NCBI RefSeq assembly: GCF_032842945.2
Contig: NZ_CP146606.1
Span: 2,422,501-2,486,500 of the forward strand
Length of the DNA: 64,000 nt
From: Roseovarius sp. W115
GTDB lineage: Bacteria; Pseudomonadota; Alphaproteobacteria; Rhodobacterales; Rhodobacteraceae
Reading direction: 5' to 3'
Part shown: piece after piece, positions 35,944 through 43,922 of the stretch
Numbering within the stretch: position 1 is the first letter of the stretch
Layout of the letters: every line of letters begins with the position of its first letter
Notes under the pieces: model-generated
What the model saw: only the letters and a program-made list of their open reading frames with translations
Databases searched by the model: none
Told to the model about the DNA's origin: nothing
Made by a program: the position numbers and the translations under genes

Positions 35944-37743
35944 ATGACACCGCTTTCGCATATCCGCAATTTCTCCATCGTGGCGCATATTGACCACGGG
36001 AAATCCACGCTGGCTGACCGCCTGATCCAATCCACCAACACGGTGGCGGAACGGGACATGAAAGAGCAGCTTCTGGACAGCATGGATATCGAGCGAGAGC
36101 GCGGCATCACGATCAAAGCCAACACAGTGCGCATCGACTACACTGCCAAGAATGGCGAGGCCTATGTGCTCAACCTGATCGACACGCCCGGTCACGTGGA
36201 TTTCGCTTATGAAGTCAGCCGGTCGATGCGCGCGGTTGAAGGCTCCCTTCTGGTGGTGGACAGCACCCAAGGGGTTGAGGCGCAGACGCTGGCCAATGTC
36301 TACCAGGCCATTGACGCAGATCATGAGATCGTGCCGGTGTTCAACAAAATCGACCTGCCCGCCAGCGACATCGACCGCGTCGCCGAACAGGTGGAGGACG
36401 TTATCGGCATCGACGCGTCAGGGGCTATCGCTGTCTCGGCCAAGACCGGCGAAGGCATCGTGGAAACGCTGGAAGCCATCGTGACAGAACTGCCCGCCCC
36501 AACCGGCGACTCCGATGCCCCCCTCAAAGCCATGCTGGTCGACAGCTGCTATGATCCCTACCTTGGCGTCGTCGTGCTGGTGCGGATCATGGACGGGATG
36601 CTCAAGAAGGGCGACCAGATCAAAATGATGCAAACCGGGGCCAAATACGGCGTCGACCGCATCGGCGTCTTCCGCCCTGAAATGCAGAATATCGACGCGC
36701 TCGGCCCGGGTGAGATCGGCTTCATCACAGCCTCCATCAAACAGGTGCGTGACACCCGCGTGGGCGACACAATCACCCATGAGAAAAAGGGCACCGACAC
36801 GCCCTTGCCAGGCTTTAAACCCGCACAACCGGTGGTCTTCTGTGGTCTCTTCCCGGTGGACAGCGCGCAATTCGAAGACCTGCGCGACGCCATCGACAAA
36901 CTGGCCCTCAACGACGCCAGCTTCAGTTTCGAGATGGAGACCTCCGCCGCCCTCGGCTTTGGCTTCCGCTGCGGCTTTCTCGGCCTGCTGCACCTTGAGG
37001 TGATCCGCGACCGGATAGAGCGGGAATATGACATTGAACTGATCACCACAGCGCCCAGCGTGATCTACCACGTCTATATGAAAGACGGCACGCAGATCGA
37101 TCTGCACAACCCCGCCGACATGCCGGATCCGTCGACCGTCGATCACATCGAGGAGCCGCGCATCAAGGCCACGATCCTCGTGCCGGATGACTACCTCGGA
37201 GATGTGCTGAAACTCTGCCAGGACCGCCGCGGCATTCAGCTTGACCTGACCTACGCGGGCAGCCGCGCGATGGTGGTCTATGACCTGCCGCTCAATGAGG
37301 TGGTCTTCGACTTCTACGACCGGCTGAAATCTGTCACCAAGGGCTATGCGAGCTTTGACTACCAGATGGAGGGCTACCGCGAGGACAACCTTGTGAAGAT
37401 GTCCGTGCTGGTGAACGAAGAACCGGTCGATGCGCTCTCCATGATGGTGCACCGCGACCGGGCCGAAATGCGCGGTCGGGCCATGTGCGAGAAGCTCAAA
37501 GACCTGATCCCGCGCCACATGTTCAAAATTCCGATCCAGGCGGCCATCGGCGGCAAAGTCATCGCCCGAGAGACGCTCTCCGCCTTGCGCAAAGACGTGA
37601 CGGCCAAATGCTATGGCGGAGATGCCACGCGGAAGAAAAAGCTTCTGGAAAAGCAGAAGGCGGGCAAGAAAAAGATGCGCCAGTTCGGGAAGGTGGATAT
37701 TCCGCAGGAGGCGTTTATTTCGGCGCTGAAGATGGATGGGTAA
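35944..37743 (+). CDS. lepA: Elongation factor 4 (LepA)
   Basis: ATG 35944 gives 599 residues, the usual LepA length; the longer frame upstream adds 25 unrelated residues. The G domain starts at once with [18 protein letters not shown] (P-loop), followed by DTPGHVDF (G3) and NKIDLP (G4). The LepA-specific C-terminal domain ends [17 protein letters not shown]. LepA is a translational GTPase that acts on stalled or initiating ribosomes. The upstream leader has two hairpins at 35850-35885. Confidence 0.98.
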   Translation: MTPLSHIRNFSIVAHIDHGKSTLADRLIQSTNTVAERDMKEQLLDSMDIERERGITIKANTVRIDYTAKNGEAYVLNLIDTPGHVDFAYEVSRSMRAVEGSLLVVDSTQGVEAQTLANVYQAIDADHEIVPVFNKIDLPASDIDRVAEQVEDVIGIDASGAIAVSAKTGEGIVETLEAIVTELPAPTGDSDAPLKAMLVDSCYDPYLGVVVLVRIMDGMLKKGDQIKMMQTGAKYGVDRIGVFRPEMQNIDALGPGEIGFITASIKQVRDTRVGDTITHEKKGTDTPLPGFKPAQPVVFCGLFPVDSAQFEDLRDAIDKLALNDASFSFEMETSAALGFGFRCGFLGLLHLEVIRDRIEREYDIELITTAPSVIYHVYMKDGTQIDLHNPADMPDPSTVDHIEEPRIKATILVPDDYLGDVLKLCQDRRGIQLDLTYAGSRAMVVYDLPLNEVVFDFYDRLKSVTKGYASFDYQMEGYREDNLVKMSVLVNEEPVDALSMMVHRDRAEMRGRAMCEKLKDLIPRHMFKIPIQAAIGGKVIARETLSALRKDVTAKCYGGDATRKKKLLEKQKAGKKKMRQFGKVDIPQEAFISALKMDG

Positions 37744-37791
37744 ACTACTTGCTAAATCTGGTGCAACGCGGAAAAGCCTGACAAATAGTCG

Positions 37792-38381
37792 TTAATTCTT
37801 TATAGTGCGAAGTGCCAGCGTCTCGGCTTTCCCCAAGTCAGTCACAGTCCAAAAGTTAGCCATCGATCCACCCATGGTTTTGAAGTACTCGACCTTTATT
37901 AAACCTGCTGCTTCAAGTTGTAATCGAACCGTATTCAGCGACTCGCGCTCAAGTTCAAATTTGTACGCGACAGGGTTTCTCAGCTGTATTCCCCGAGTTG
38001 CGCTGACTGCCAAGATATTGGATACTTTATCTTGATTGCATGGTTCGAAAATGTTCGGTCCTAAAACGGAGAACAGTTCTTGCAGATTGCATGTGACTTG
38101 GACATCGGCGCCTTTTACGACTGAGCTATTGTAATCTCGTTCATACGTTTTGATCGTCAAATCAACATTTACTTTTAGTTCTGCAGAACTTGCGGCAGTG
38201 GTTCTATGAATTTCAAATTCCCTCAATTTCTCACGCGCAATCGAAAGCTCAGTCTGTGTTTCAACCAATTTTCTCAATAGCTCTTCGCCATCGCTTCCAT
38301 CGCTTCTCACCCAGCCGTTTCTAGGAAAATCATTCATTGCTCTATTCAAAGCAAGGACGACAGATGCTGCAAGTCCAGAAC
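37792..38381 (-). pseudogene. C-terminal part of a DUF4062 protein cut off by an IS element
   Basis: Reading leftward from the IS edge at 38381, the frame is open as SGLAASVVLALNRAMNDFPR and continues NGWVRSDGSDGEELLRKLVE to the stop at 37792. The stretch around GWVRSDG with the following coiled coil is what normally follows the DUF4062 domain, whose N-terminal part lies beyond the IS at 39700-40121. The last 100 residues (LKVNVDLTIKTYERDY, then KFELERESLNTVRLQLEAAG) look like a winged-helix region. A shorter start inside (MNRAMNDF or MNDFPRNG) might still be translated. Confidence 0.75.
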
Positions 38382-38429
38382 TGAACCGCCCCTTGTTTGC
38401 CGGAGACCCAGAAGTAAGGATACTGGGTT

Positions 38430-38762
38430 ATGGGAAAGACGAAGAACGGAACACGTTATCCAGAGGAACTGCGCGCCCGAGCGGTGCGGATGGTTTTGGA
38501 TCACGAGGCAGAATATGCGAGCAGATCGGCAGCAATCTTGTCGATTTCTCAGAAGGTTGGATGCAGCAGGGACAGCCTGCGCATCTGGGTCAAACAACAT
38601 GAGACAGACACGGGTAAGCGTGATGGTCTGACGACGGTTGAGAGGGAACGCATCAAGGAACTTGAACGCGAGAACCGGCAACTGCGTCAGGCCAATGAGA
38701 TCCTCAAAAAGGCATCTGCTTATTTTGCACAGGCGGAGCTCGACCGCCCATTCCGCAAATGA
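38430..38762 (+). CDS. IS3-family transposase OrfA
   Basis: A 110-residue protein with a helix-turn-helix (YPEELRARAVRMVLDH, then CSRDSLRIWVKQHE) and a C-terminal leucine-zipper-like coiled coil (ERIKELERENRQLRQANEIL). It binds the IS ends. Its stop overlaps the orfB start as ATGA, so OrfB may be made by translational coupling. A slippery C AAA AAG sequence in the ILKKAS region could also give a -1 fusion. Confidence 0.93.
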   Translation: MGKTKNGTRYPEELRARAVRMVLDHEAEYASRSAAILSISQKVGCSRDSLRIWVKQHETDTGKRDGLTTVERERIKELERENRQLRQANEILKKASAYFAQAELDRPFRK

Positions 38763-39658
38763 TTGCCTTCATCAAGGAGCACCGAAGCGTGCATGGGGTC
38801 GAGCCGATGTGCCGTGTTCTGCAGATTGCCCCGTCGACTTTCTACGAGCATCTGGCCGTTGAACGCGAACCTGACCGTGCATCGGATCGCGCCAAGCGGG
38901 ATGCGTATCTGCGCAAAGAGATGAAAGACGTTTGGGAGAAGAACAGATCAGTCTACGGCGCACGTAAACTGTGGCATGCAATGAAGCGCGAGAGGATCGA
39001 TATCGCCCGCTGCACGGTTGAACGCTTGATGCGCCAGCTTGGTATTCAAGGCGTTCGGCGGGGCAAGAAGGTCAAAACCACCTATGGTCAGCCTGCCGAT
39101 CAATGCCCACTGGACAAGGTTAATCGCCAGTTCCGGGCTGCGATGCCAAACGAGCTTTGGGTGTCCGACTTCACGTTTGTGTCCACCTGGCGGGGCTTCG
39201 TCTACGTGGGCTTTGTCATTGATACCTTCGCCAACCGGATCGTCGGCTGGAAAGCATCGACAACACAGGACACGCAGTTTGTCTTGGATGCGCTCGAACA
39301 GGCGATCCATGCGCGCAGACCTGCTGAGAAACTGATCCATCATTCAGATCGCGGATCGCAATATGTATCGATCAAGTACACAGAGCGTTTGGTCGATGCA
39401 GGATTGGAACCATCCGTCGGCAGCGTCGGCGACAGCTATGACAATGCACTGGCTGAGACAATCATCGGCCTGTTCAAAACGGAAGTCATCAACAGGCTGG
39501 GGCCATGGAAGTCCAAAGATCAGGTCGAATGGGAAACCCTGCAATGGGTCGATTGGTTCAATAGGGAACGCTTGCTCGAACCTCTCGGCTACATCACACC
39601 AATCGAAGCGGAGGAGAAATACGAACAAGCCTTGAAATCAAACAAAATCGCAGCTTGA
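38759..39658 (+). CDS. IS3-family transposase OrfB (DDE integrase)
   Basis: A 299-residue catalytic subunit with an N-terminal HTH_21 region (RSVYGARKLWHAMKRERIDI) and an rve integrase core. The catalytic triad is visible: Asp in NELWVSDFTFV, Asp in IHHSDRGSQYVS and Glu in YDNALAETIIGLFKTEV. The frame is complete, ending TPIEAEEKYEQAL before the right inverted repeat. Confidence 0.95.
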   Translation: MIAFIKEHRSVHGVEPMCRVLQIAPSTFYEHLAVEREPDRASDRAKRDAYLRKEMKDVWEKNRSVYGARKLWHAMKRERIDIARCTVERLMRQLGIQGVRRGKKVKTTYGQPADQCPLDKVNRQFRAAMPNELWVSDFTFVSTWRGFVYVGFVIDTFANRIVGWKASTTQDTQFVLDALEQAIHARRPAEKLIHHSDRGSQYVSIKYTERLVDAGLEPSVGSVGDSYDNALAETIIGLFKTEVINRLGPWKSKDQVEWETLQWVDWFNRERLLEPLGYITPIEAEEKYEQALKSNKIAA

Positions 39659-39699
39659 AATACGAACTCAACAGTCTCCGGCAAAACCGGGGCGGTTCA

Positions 39700-40121
39700 C
39701 CTTCATTCCACATTTTGACCATTCGTGATTCCATTACTTCGTTTCGAAAACGGTAGAACTGCTCAGCTTTTTTTGCGTCACTAAGGTCAGATTTTTTCTC
39801 GTCTAAGCCTCCGGGGTCGTCATGAATGAACGCTAGGATTGGAATTCCAATACTCTTTGCAAACTGATATTCCCTCTCGGTAAAGCTAACACCTTCTCTG
39901 TCAAGGCTCCCATATCTGGCTCCAACAATTAAAATATAATAATCAGTGTCTTGGATGATCCTCTTGATGAAAGATAGTTGCTCCTCATCGGCTGCTGGGA
40001 AGGCCTCCATGCCAACAGGTATGCAATCCATCTCATATAGCGCTTTAGTTATTGAATCTCTCTCGGATCGCAGGTCTGAGTAAGTCGAAGAAAGAAAAAC
40101 TTGGTACTTTTTGCGTGACAT
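39700..40121 (-). pseudogene. N-terminal part of a DUF4062 protein cut off by an IS element
   Basis: From ATG 40121 (MSRKKYQVFLSSTYSDLRSE) the frame encodes a DUF4062 domain: RIIQDTDYYILIVGARYGSL, SFTEREYQFAKSIGIPILAF and EQFYRFRNEVMESRMVKMW, until the IS at 39700. Joined to the part at 37792-38381 it reads KMWNEG-SGLAASVV in frame. DUF4062 has a TIR- or deoxyribosyltransferase-like fold and is found in proteins of unknown role, some next to NTPase domains. The frame is open upstream through a Ser-rich stretch and REP sequence, so the true start could be earlier. Confidence 0.78.
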
Positions 40122-40191
40122 TGATGATGACCGAGATTTTGATGAGCTAATGCTAATATGCTGCTTAGTGGGTTTCGGAGTAGAAGCAAGT

Positions 40192-40250
40192 GTAGCGCGG
40201 GGTTTCACACCACTATGCATCCAAATTAACGGGCCGAAATCCCGCCCTAC
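40192..40250. repeat. Degenerate REP doublet
   Basis: GTAGCGCGGGGTTTCA at 40192 and, inverted, CCCGCCCTAC ending at 40250 resemble the two arms of the REP pairs further right, with several mismatches. It lies upstream of the DUF4062 start and looks like an old copy of the same doublet. Confidence 0.55.
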
Positions 40251-40264
40251 AACTTCACCCAACC

Positions 40265-40337
40265 GTAGGCCGGGGTTCACCCCGGCCCCTCCACGATAAC
40301 ACATGGCAAGCCTTTGCCGGGGTAAACCCCGGCCTAC
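40265..40337. repeat. REP doublet (REPIN) downstream of the RAYT gene
   Basis: Two inverted 22-bp REP units (40265-40286 and 40316-40337), each starting GTAGGCCGGGG and able to fold on itself, enclose 29 bases. The layout is that of a REPIN. It begins 5 bases from the stop of the RAYT gene at 40342, whose product is the likely mobiliser. Confidence 0.85.
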
Positions 40338-40341
40338 CGCC

Positions 40342-40887
40342 CTACAACATCAAATCCATGTCCTTCTGAAACCGTCTATCCCGATGCACGCTGGAATAGG
40401 GCCAATCCTCGGGCCGCTTGACCAATCCGTGCTTGACCGGGTTCAACCAACAATATCGGACATGCGCACGGTAATCAGCCTCATCGCGGATGTGGTGCTC
40501 CCAAAAGCGGCGTTGCCAGATGCCAACCTCGCCTTTGTCATGCCGTAGGCCGGGGTTCACCCCGGCATATCGTCCCGAAGTGACCATGGGCAAACGGGAT
40601 GGCGGGGTGAACCCCGCCCTACGAACCGACATCGTAAACCGCGCCTTGATCGCACCCCATCGCGTCGAAAAATCCGCATCTCCGGCGGGCAATGTCCAAA
40701 GCGCGTGCAGGTGATCGGGCAAGACCACCCAGGCATCAATGTGAAACGGACGCTCGGTTTTGGTTTGCCGGACAGCGGCGCGCAGCCGCGTCACCTCATC
40801 CACCAGAAGCGATCCACCACGCTGTGCCAGGGCAACGGTGAAGAACACGGTTGCCCCGGATACCCTTGGGCGGCGATAGAAGGACAT
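40342..40887 (-). CDS. REP-associated tyrosine transposase (RAYT) with an internal REP doublet
   Basis: A 181-residue Y1_Tnp-type protein. The HUH motif is HLH in WVVLPDHLHALWTLP, and the likely catalytic tyrosine is in HVRYCWLNPVKHGLV. The family stretch GEVGIWQRRFWEHHIRDEAD is intact. Between TMSVR and HDKGEVG lie about 26 residues encoded by a complete REP doublet (40545-40622) read in frame, including RAGFTPP and AGVNPGLR. RAYTs cut and mobilise REP sequences. Outside the insert the protein looks whole; whether it still works is unknown. Confidence 0.88.
   Translation of the reverse strand: MSFYRRPRVSGATVFFTVALAQRGGSLLVDEVTRLRAAVRQTKTERPFHIDAWVVLPDHLHALWTLPAGDADFSTRWGAIKARFTMSVRRAGFTPPSRLPMVTSGRYAGVNPGLRHDKGEVGIWQRRFWEHHIRDEADYRAHVRYCWLNPVKHGLVKRPEDWPYSSVHRDRRFQKDMDLML
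40545..40622. repeat. REP doublet inside the RAYT coding region
   Basis: Inverted REP units at 40545-40566 (arm GTAGGCCGGGG) and 40601-40622 (GGCGGGG and CCCCGCCCTAC arms) enclose 34 bases. Total length is 78 bp, exactly 26 codons, so the RAYT frame stays open across it. Confidence 0.88.
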
Positions 40888-40955
40888 GCGCCTTTATCGC
40901 CGAGTTCAGGCTAATGGACTGTGAACGGCGCATTCAGTCGATGCGCCGGGGCGTC

Positions 40956-41279
40956 TTAACCCCGTCGCACTTCCCTCACCAGCTTTTGCACCTGTTTGAC
41001 CATCGCATCCCGGTCGCCCACCAGCCGTGGATCACGGCACACGGCCTCGGCAATGCGAATTGCATCCTGAGTGCTGAGCCCATTGGCCTCCAGTGTTTCG
41101 ATGAAGATGTCGTTGGGCCGGTCCCAGATCACGGCCTCCCACGGACCGCGGTAGCAGCTCACCAGGACCACATTGTCCTCGTGTGCACCATGGCTATTTC
41201 GTGTGACGTCATGCGCCTGCGCTCCGCTGCCCAGAACCAGAAGCGCCGCGCTTACGGCGAGAATGCGTGTCGTGCTCAT
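40956..41279 (-). CDS. Small secreted protein of unknown function
   Basis: A 107-residue protein with a signal peptide (MSTTRILAVSAALLVLGSGAQA) and a mature part containing VVLVSCYRGPWEAVIWDRPN and TQDAIRIAEAVCRDPRLVGD, each with one cysteine that could pair. I recognise the style from Rhodobacterales but know no function. It lies between the RAYT gene and a long gene-poor stretch. Confidence 0.68.
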   Translation of the reverse strand: MSTTRILAVSAALLVLGSGAQAHDVTRNSHGAHEDNVVLVSCYRGPWEAVIWDRPNDIFIETLEANGLSTQDAIRIAEAVCRDPRLVGDRDAMVKQVQKLVREVRRG

Positions 41280-41609
41280 GGTTTCACCCCCAGGTGTGTT
41301 GTGAGCTTTAAATATCTTGACGCACTATGCGATTGGTCCGAACCAAAATCAAACAATATGCGCCTCATTCTTGCCGTATTTTCAGCAAGGGGCGCCTTAA
41401 TCAAGGCAAAGGCCGAGTAAAATGAGCAAGGTCTGCCATCGCTGGATAGTAACTTAAAATACTGAAAATAAGTAATTTTCATCTGGCATGATGTTCAATG
41501 AATTCGTCATAGGAAACAGTTAGTTTCACAGAATTTTGTTCAATTTGCCCCAATTTCGCCGCAATGTGGCACCGGTAAGAGTAACGTCTTGTTGTGGGGA
41601 ACAAGCTTT
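41280..41609. other. Gene-poor stretch, A/T-rich
   Basis: This 330-base interval holds the upstream region of the leftward secreted-protein gene. I see no ORF with a credible start, no strong hairpin and no RNA gene. It is more A/T-rich than the flanking genes, in keeping with an accessory region. Confidence 0.55.
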
Positions 41610-41786
41610 ATGCAAGTGGACTATTTTACGATTGCCCGTCGAGGGCGTCTCAATGCGCTGAAGGCGCTTGATCGACGGCAACTTGAGTTGCCTGGTATGT
41701 CTGAGCCAACACTGTGGAAAGATGTCACGTATGAGGCATCGGAGCCTGAGTTTGATCTCGGCACTGCGCGGGCTCAAGCGGTCTGA
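41610..41786 (+). CDS. Possible small ORF followed by a terminator
   Basis: A 58-codon frame from ATG 41610 has a GGGGAA motif about eight bases upstream and encodes MQVDYFTIARRGRLNALKAL, then an acidic tail ending GTARAQAV. An intrinsic terminator lies 65 bases past its stop, which supports transcription on this strand, but the transcript could equally be a small RNA. No family recognised. Confidence 0.4.
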   Translation: MQVDYFTIARRGRLNALKALDRRQLELPGMSEPTLWKDVTYEASEPEFDLGTARAQAV

Positions 41787-41850
41787 GTATGACTATCTGA
41801 TTTCTGCCACGGCCTAATGGCCATTAACCTCCAAAGGGGCAGACCTCGTA

Positions 41851-41886
41851 GACCCGGTTCCTGCAAGGGAGCCGGGTCGCTTTTTC
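41851..41886 (+). terminator. Intrinsic terminator
   Basis: GACCCGG and CCGGGTC form a strong stem, extended by TTCC/GGGA pairing, followed by GCTTTTTC. A short GGCC-TAAT-GGCC hairpin lies just before it at 41811-41822. It marks the end of a rightward transcript starting before 41850. Confidence 0.85.
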
Positions 41887-42013
41887 ATGCTGATTCTACT
41901 TTCATCCGCGTTTTATGGCGTTTGCAGGTGCAGAAATCAGTGAGTGCACCCGGTTTTCCCGGATATTCTTCCAAAGCTCTTGCAACTGTGCCGAAACACG
42001 TCCAAATATTGAC

Positions 42014-42057
42014 TTATCCACAGAGAATTCCCACTGAATATCAACAAGTTATCCCCA
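42014..42057. other. Two DnaA-box-like motifs
   Basis: TTATCCACA (42014-42022) is a perfect DnaA box, and TTATCCCCA (42049-42057) is a one-mismatch box in the same orientation. They lie upstream of the structured-RNA region. No A/T-rich unwinding element or replication gene is near, so this is not presented as an origin. Confidence 0.45.
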
Positions 42058-42126
42058 AGAAATTTTCATGCTGCAGTGCTTTTTTCTTGCGTGAGGGCAT
42101 GGGTGTCGGTCACCTTTGAAGTGTTA

Positions 42127-42700
42127 CAGCGGTTCTTTTGAACCAATGTGACGCCGCAAAGGCCCCTCGGGACCCGCGCGGATGGAACCGGGGGTCTTCG
42201 GATTTACCGACCATCAGCACAGGTTCAGGAACGGTTCGCCGCTTCCCTCTCACCTTCGGGTGCGTTGGACATGCAGCGTTCCAATCCGGGTCGATGCAGA
42301 CGGATAGGGGCCTTGGCCTCTTTTCGTCGCCAATACTTCTTCGGAAGTTGCGGCAGCCGTATCTCGCGAGAGGTGCGGAACATCTTGGGGGTCGCAAGAT
42401 GCCTGAGGTTCCTCTGGAGCAATCCAGGGGAGGCGGAAGGCCTTTCGAGGTTGGATGCAGCTGGGTCGGAGGCCCCCTAGGGGCGGAACATCCGGTTTAA
42501 GGCGTCAGGGTGTGGCGCGGGTCGCAAGACCCAAGTCACGATGCAAGGACCGCGTCTGAGCACCTGGCGCCTTTTCTAATTCCTGAACTCTTCCGAGGTA
42601 TGGAATGCGAACGGGGTCCGTGGCTTTTGCCTTCGGACCCCGCTGTCAGTTGATGCTACCGCGTCTAACACCTGTGCGCTTTCGGTACACGGGGCAGGAG
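42127..42700 (+). ncRNA. Candidate large structured RNA, family not recognised
   Basis: About 575 nt with no credible protein gene but dense short hairpins. Examples are GGTTC-TTTT-GAACC (42131), CACC-TTCG-GGTG, ACTTC-TTCG-GAAGT, CATCTTG/CAAGATG (42381), CCTCTGGA-GCAA-TCCAGGGG, GCCCC-TA-GGGGC, GGGTC-GCAA-GACCC and CGGGGTCCG/CGGACCCCG. The loops are C(UUCG)G and GCAA only when read on the + strand, which sets the orientation. The hallmarks I know for RNase P RNA, tmRNA, SRP RNA and 6S RNA are absent. A weak promoter (TTGCGT at 42087, 17-base spacer, TCACCT at 42110) could start it. Confidence 0.5.
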
Positions 42701-42873
42701 TCGTGGTCAACCATATCTTGTGTCATTTAACGTTTTTGCCGCTGATTGTGGGTTTCAGCGCAAGTTTTTCTGTCTGCCAACGGCCAAAGCATGCGTTTCT
42801 GCGCTGGATCAAAGCCCTCTGGAGAGCCCCGTGATATTCTGCTGGCATGATGCCATCAAACTCGGAGGATATC

Positions 42874-43062
42874 ATGGGTTGGCTTGTGGTCGTGTTACAT
42901 GTCTTCATCGGATCTACAGTTGCAGGGTCGTTGGTGGTGGCCGCGCTTGTCATGGGCTATGACACCTGGGTGCAGATTTTGACGGCCGTGTTGGTCGGCT
43001 ATCTCATGGCGGCACCGGTGTCTTGGGTCATTGCAAAAAGGCTGGTTGCGCAGGACAAATAA
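42874..43062 (+). CDS. Small two-helix membrane protein
   Basis: ATG 42874 follows TCGGAGGATATC, a strong ribosome site. The 62-residue protein has two hydrophobic helices (MGWLVVVLHVFIGSTVAGSL, about 1-28, and LTAVLVGYLMAAPVSWVI, about 38-56) and a basic tail. Similar short proteins occur across Rhodobacterales, sometimes mislabelled as CTP synthetase. Function unknown. It converges with the esterase gene. Confidence 0.72.
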   Translation: MGWLVVVLHVFIGSTVAGSLVVAALVMGYDTWVQILTAVLVGYLMAAPVSWVIAKRLVAQDK

Positions 43063-43071
43063 CCGCGCGTT

Positions 43072-43839
43072 TCAACCCTTGTTGTCGAGCCACGTCCTGA
43101 CCACGGCCTCAAACTCACGTGGCTTTTCCGCGTGCAGCCAGTGCCCGGCGCCCTTGATCTTGGCGAAACTTGCGTTTGGAAACAGCGCTTTGATCTTTTC
43201 CCGATGCTCCGCCAAAACGTAGTCCGAGTCTGCACCCGAGACGAACAAGGTTGGTTTGTCAAATTGCCCCGTGACCTCTGGAAACCCTATAATCTGATCC
43301 ATGTCGCGCGCTAAAACGTCCAGGTTGAGCCACCATTTTTTCCCTTTGACATCAAGGGACTGGGTGAAAAACGATTGCAGTGTCCTGTCATCGACCAGAG
43401 CCGCGAGCTGCGCCTCTGCATCCGAACGTTTCTCTACCCGCGAGAGGTCCACCTGGCGCATGGCCTCGATATACTGAATCTGGCTATGCCCGTATCCAAC
43501 CGGTGCGATATCCGCCACAACAAGACGTTGCACCAGATCAGGGCGGCAGAGTCCCAAAACCATGGAGGCCTTACCCCCCATGGAATGCCCCAAAAGGTCG
43601 ACGGGGCCAATGCCCTCAGCCTCAATGACCTGCGCGAGATCATCTGCCATATCCTGATAGGTTTGCGTGTCATACCAGGGGCTTAATCCATGATTGCGCT
43701 GATCTACCGCCAAGACAGGTCCGCGATCAGAGAGCCGTTTGGCAATCATGCCCCAGTTGCGCGCCGAGCCATAAAGCCCGTGCACGATCAAGAGTGGCGA
43801 TGCCTGTTCTTCTGAACCATGGTGCACAATGTTCAACAT
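43072..43839 (-). CDS. Alpha/beta hydrolase (YbfF-like esterase)
   Basis: From ATG 43839 a 255-residue alpha/beta hydrolase. The oxyanion region is LLIVHGLYGSARNWG, the nucleophile serine is in DLLGHSMGGKASM, the acid lies in LFVSGADSDYV and the histidine in IKGAGHWLHAEKP. It resembles esterases of the YbfF group; the natural substrate is unknown. The longer frame to 43881 overlaps the divergent gene and lacks support. Confidence 0.9.
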   Translation of the reverse strand: MLNIVHHGSEEQASPLLIVHGLYGSARNWGMIAKRLSDRGPVLAVDQRNHGLSPWYDTQTYQDMADDLAQVIEAEGIGPVDLLGHSMGGKASMVLGLCRPDLVQRLVVADIAPVGYGHSQIQYIEAMRQVDLSRVEKRSDAEAQLAALVDDRTLQSFFTQSLDVKGKKWWLNLDVLARDMDQIIGFPEVTGQFDKPTLFVSGADSDYVLAEHREKIKALFPNASFAKIKGAGHWLHAEKPREFEAVVRTWLDNKG

Positions 43840-43922
43840 GGCTTTCGTGATACAGTTTGACCCGTTTGCGTGCCAGCCCATTGTTTGGTCACGCGCCAGC
43901 GGATAGAGTGCCGGGCCGGGGG

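Larger units (their letters stand above)
38382..39699 (+). mobile_element. IS3-family insertion sequence (IS51-like)
   Basis: The 1318-bp element is bounded by 26-bp imperfect inverted repeats that begin TGAACCGCCCC and contain TTTGCCGGAGAC (38382-38407 and 39674-39699, three mismatches). It carries orfA and orfB with a DDE transposase. Both genes are intact, so it may be active. It interrupts a DUF4062 gene. A clear 3-4 bp target duplication is not visible. The group (IS51) is inferred from the end sequence and the orfA/orfB type. Confidence 0.93.

Noticed and set aside
36418..37518. A 366-codon leftward frame inside lepA
   Set aside because: Fully antisense to a highly conserved gene, His/Asp-rich as such shadows are, with no family motif.
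38700..38762. Programmed frameshift producing an OrfAB fusion in the IS
   Set aside because: The slippery sequence is C AAA AAG, not the full A AAA AAG, and the ATGA overlap offers simple coupling; not claimed.
40927..40947. Hairpin GGCGCAT/ATGCGCC as a terminator of the small secreted protein gene
   Set aside because: Eight-pair stem but no T-run and it lies between two leftward genes; kept only as a note.
42009..42060. A chromosomal origin of replication
   Set aside because: Only two DnaA-like boxes, no A/T-rich unwinding element, no dnaA, parA or hemE nearby.
42110..42500. Open frames on both strands (95-120 codons) across the hairpin region
   Set aside because: No ribosome sites, no recognisable motifs, overlapping frames on both strands, and the sequence is dominated by tetraloop hairpins; better explained as an RNA.
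37792..42870. A prophage or integrative element
   Set aside because: No integrase, no att repeats and no tRNA target; only an IS, a RAYT with REP doublets and small ORFs are present.
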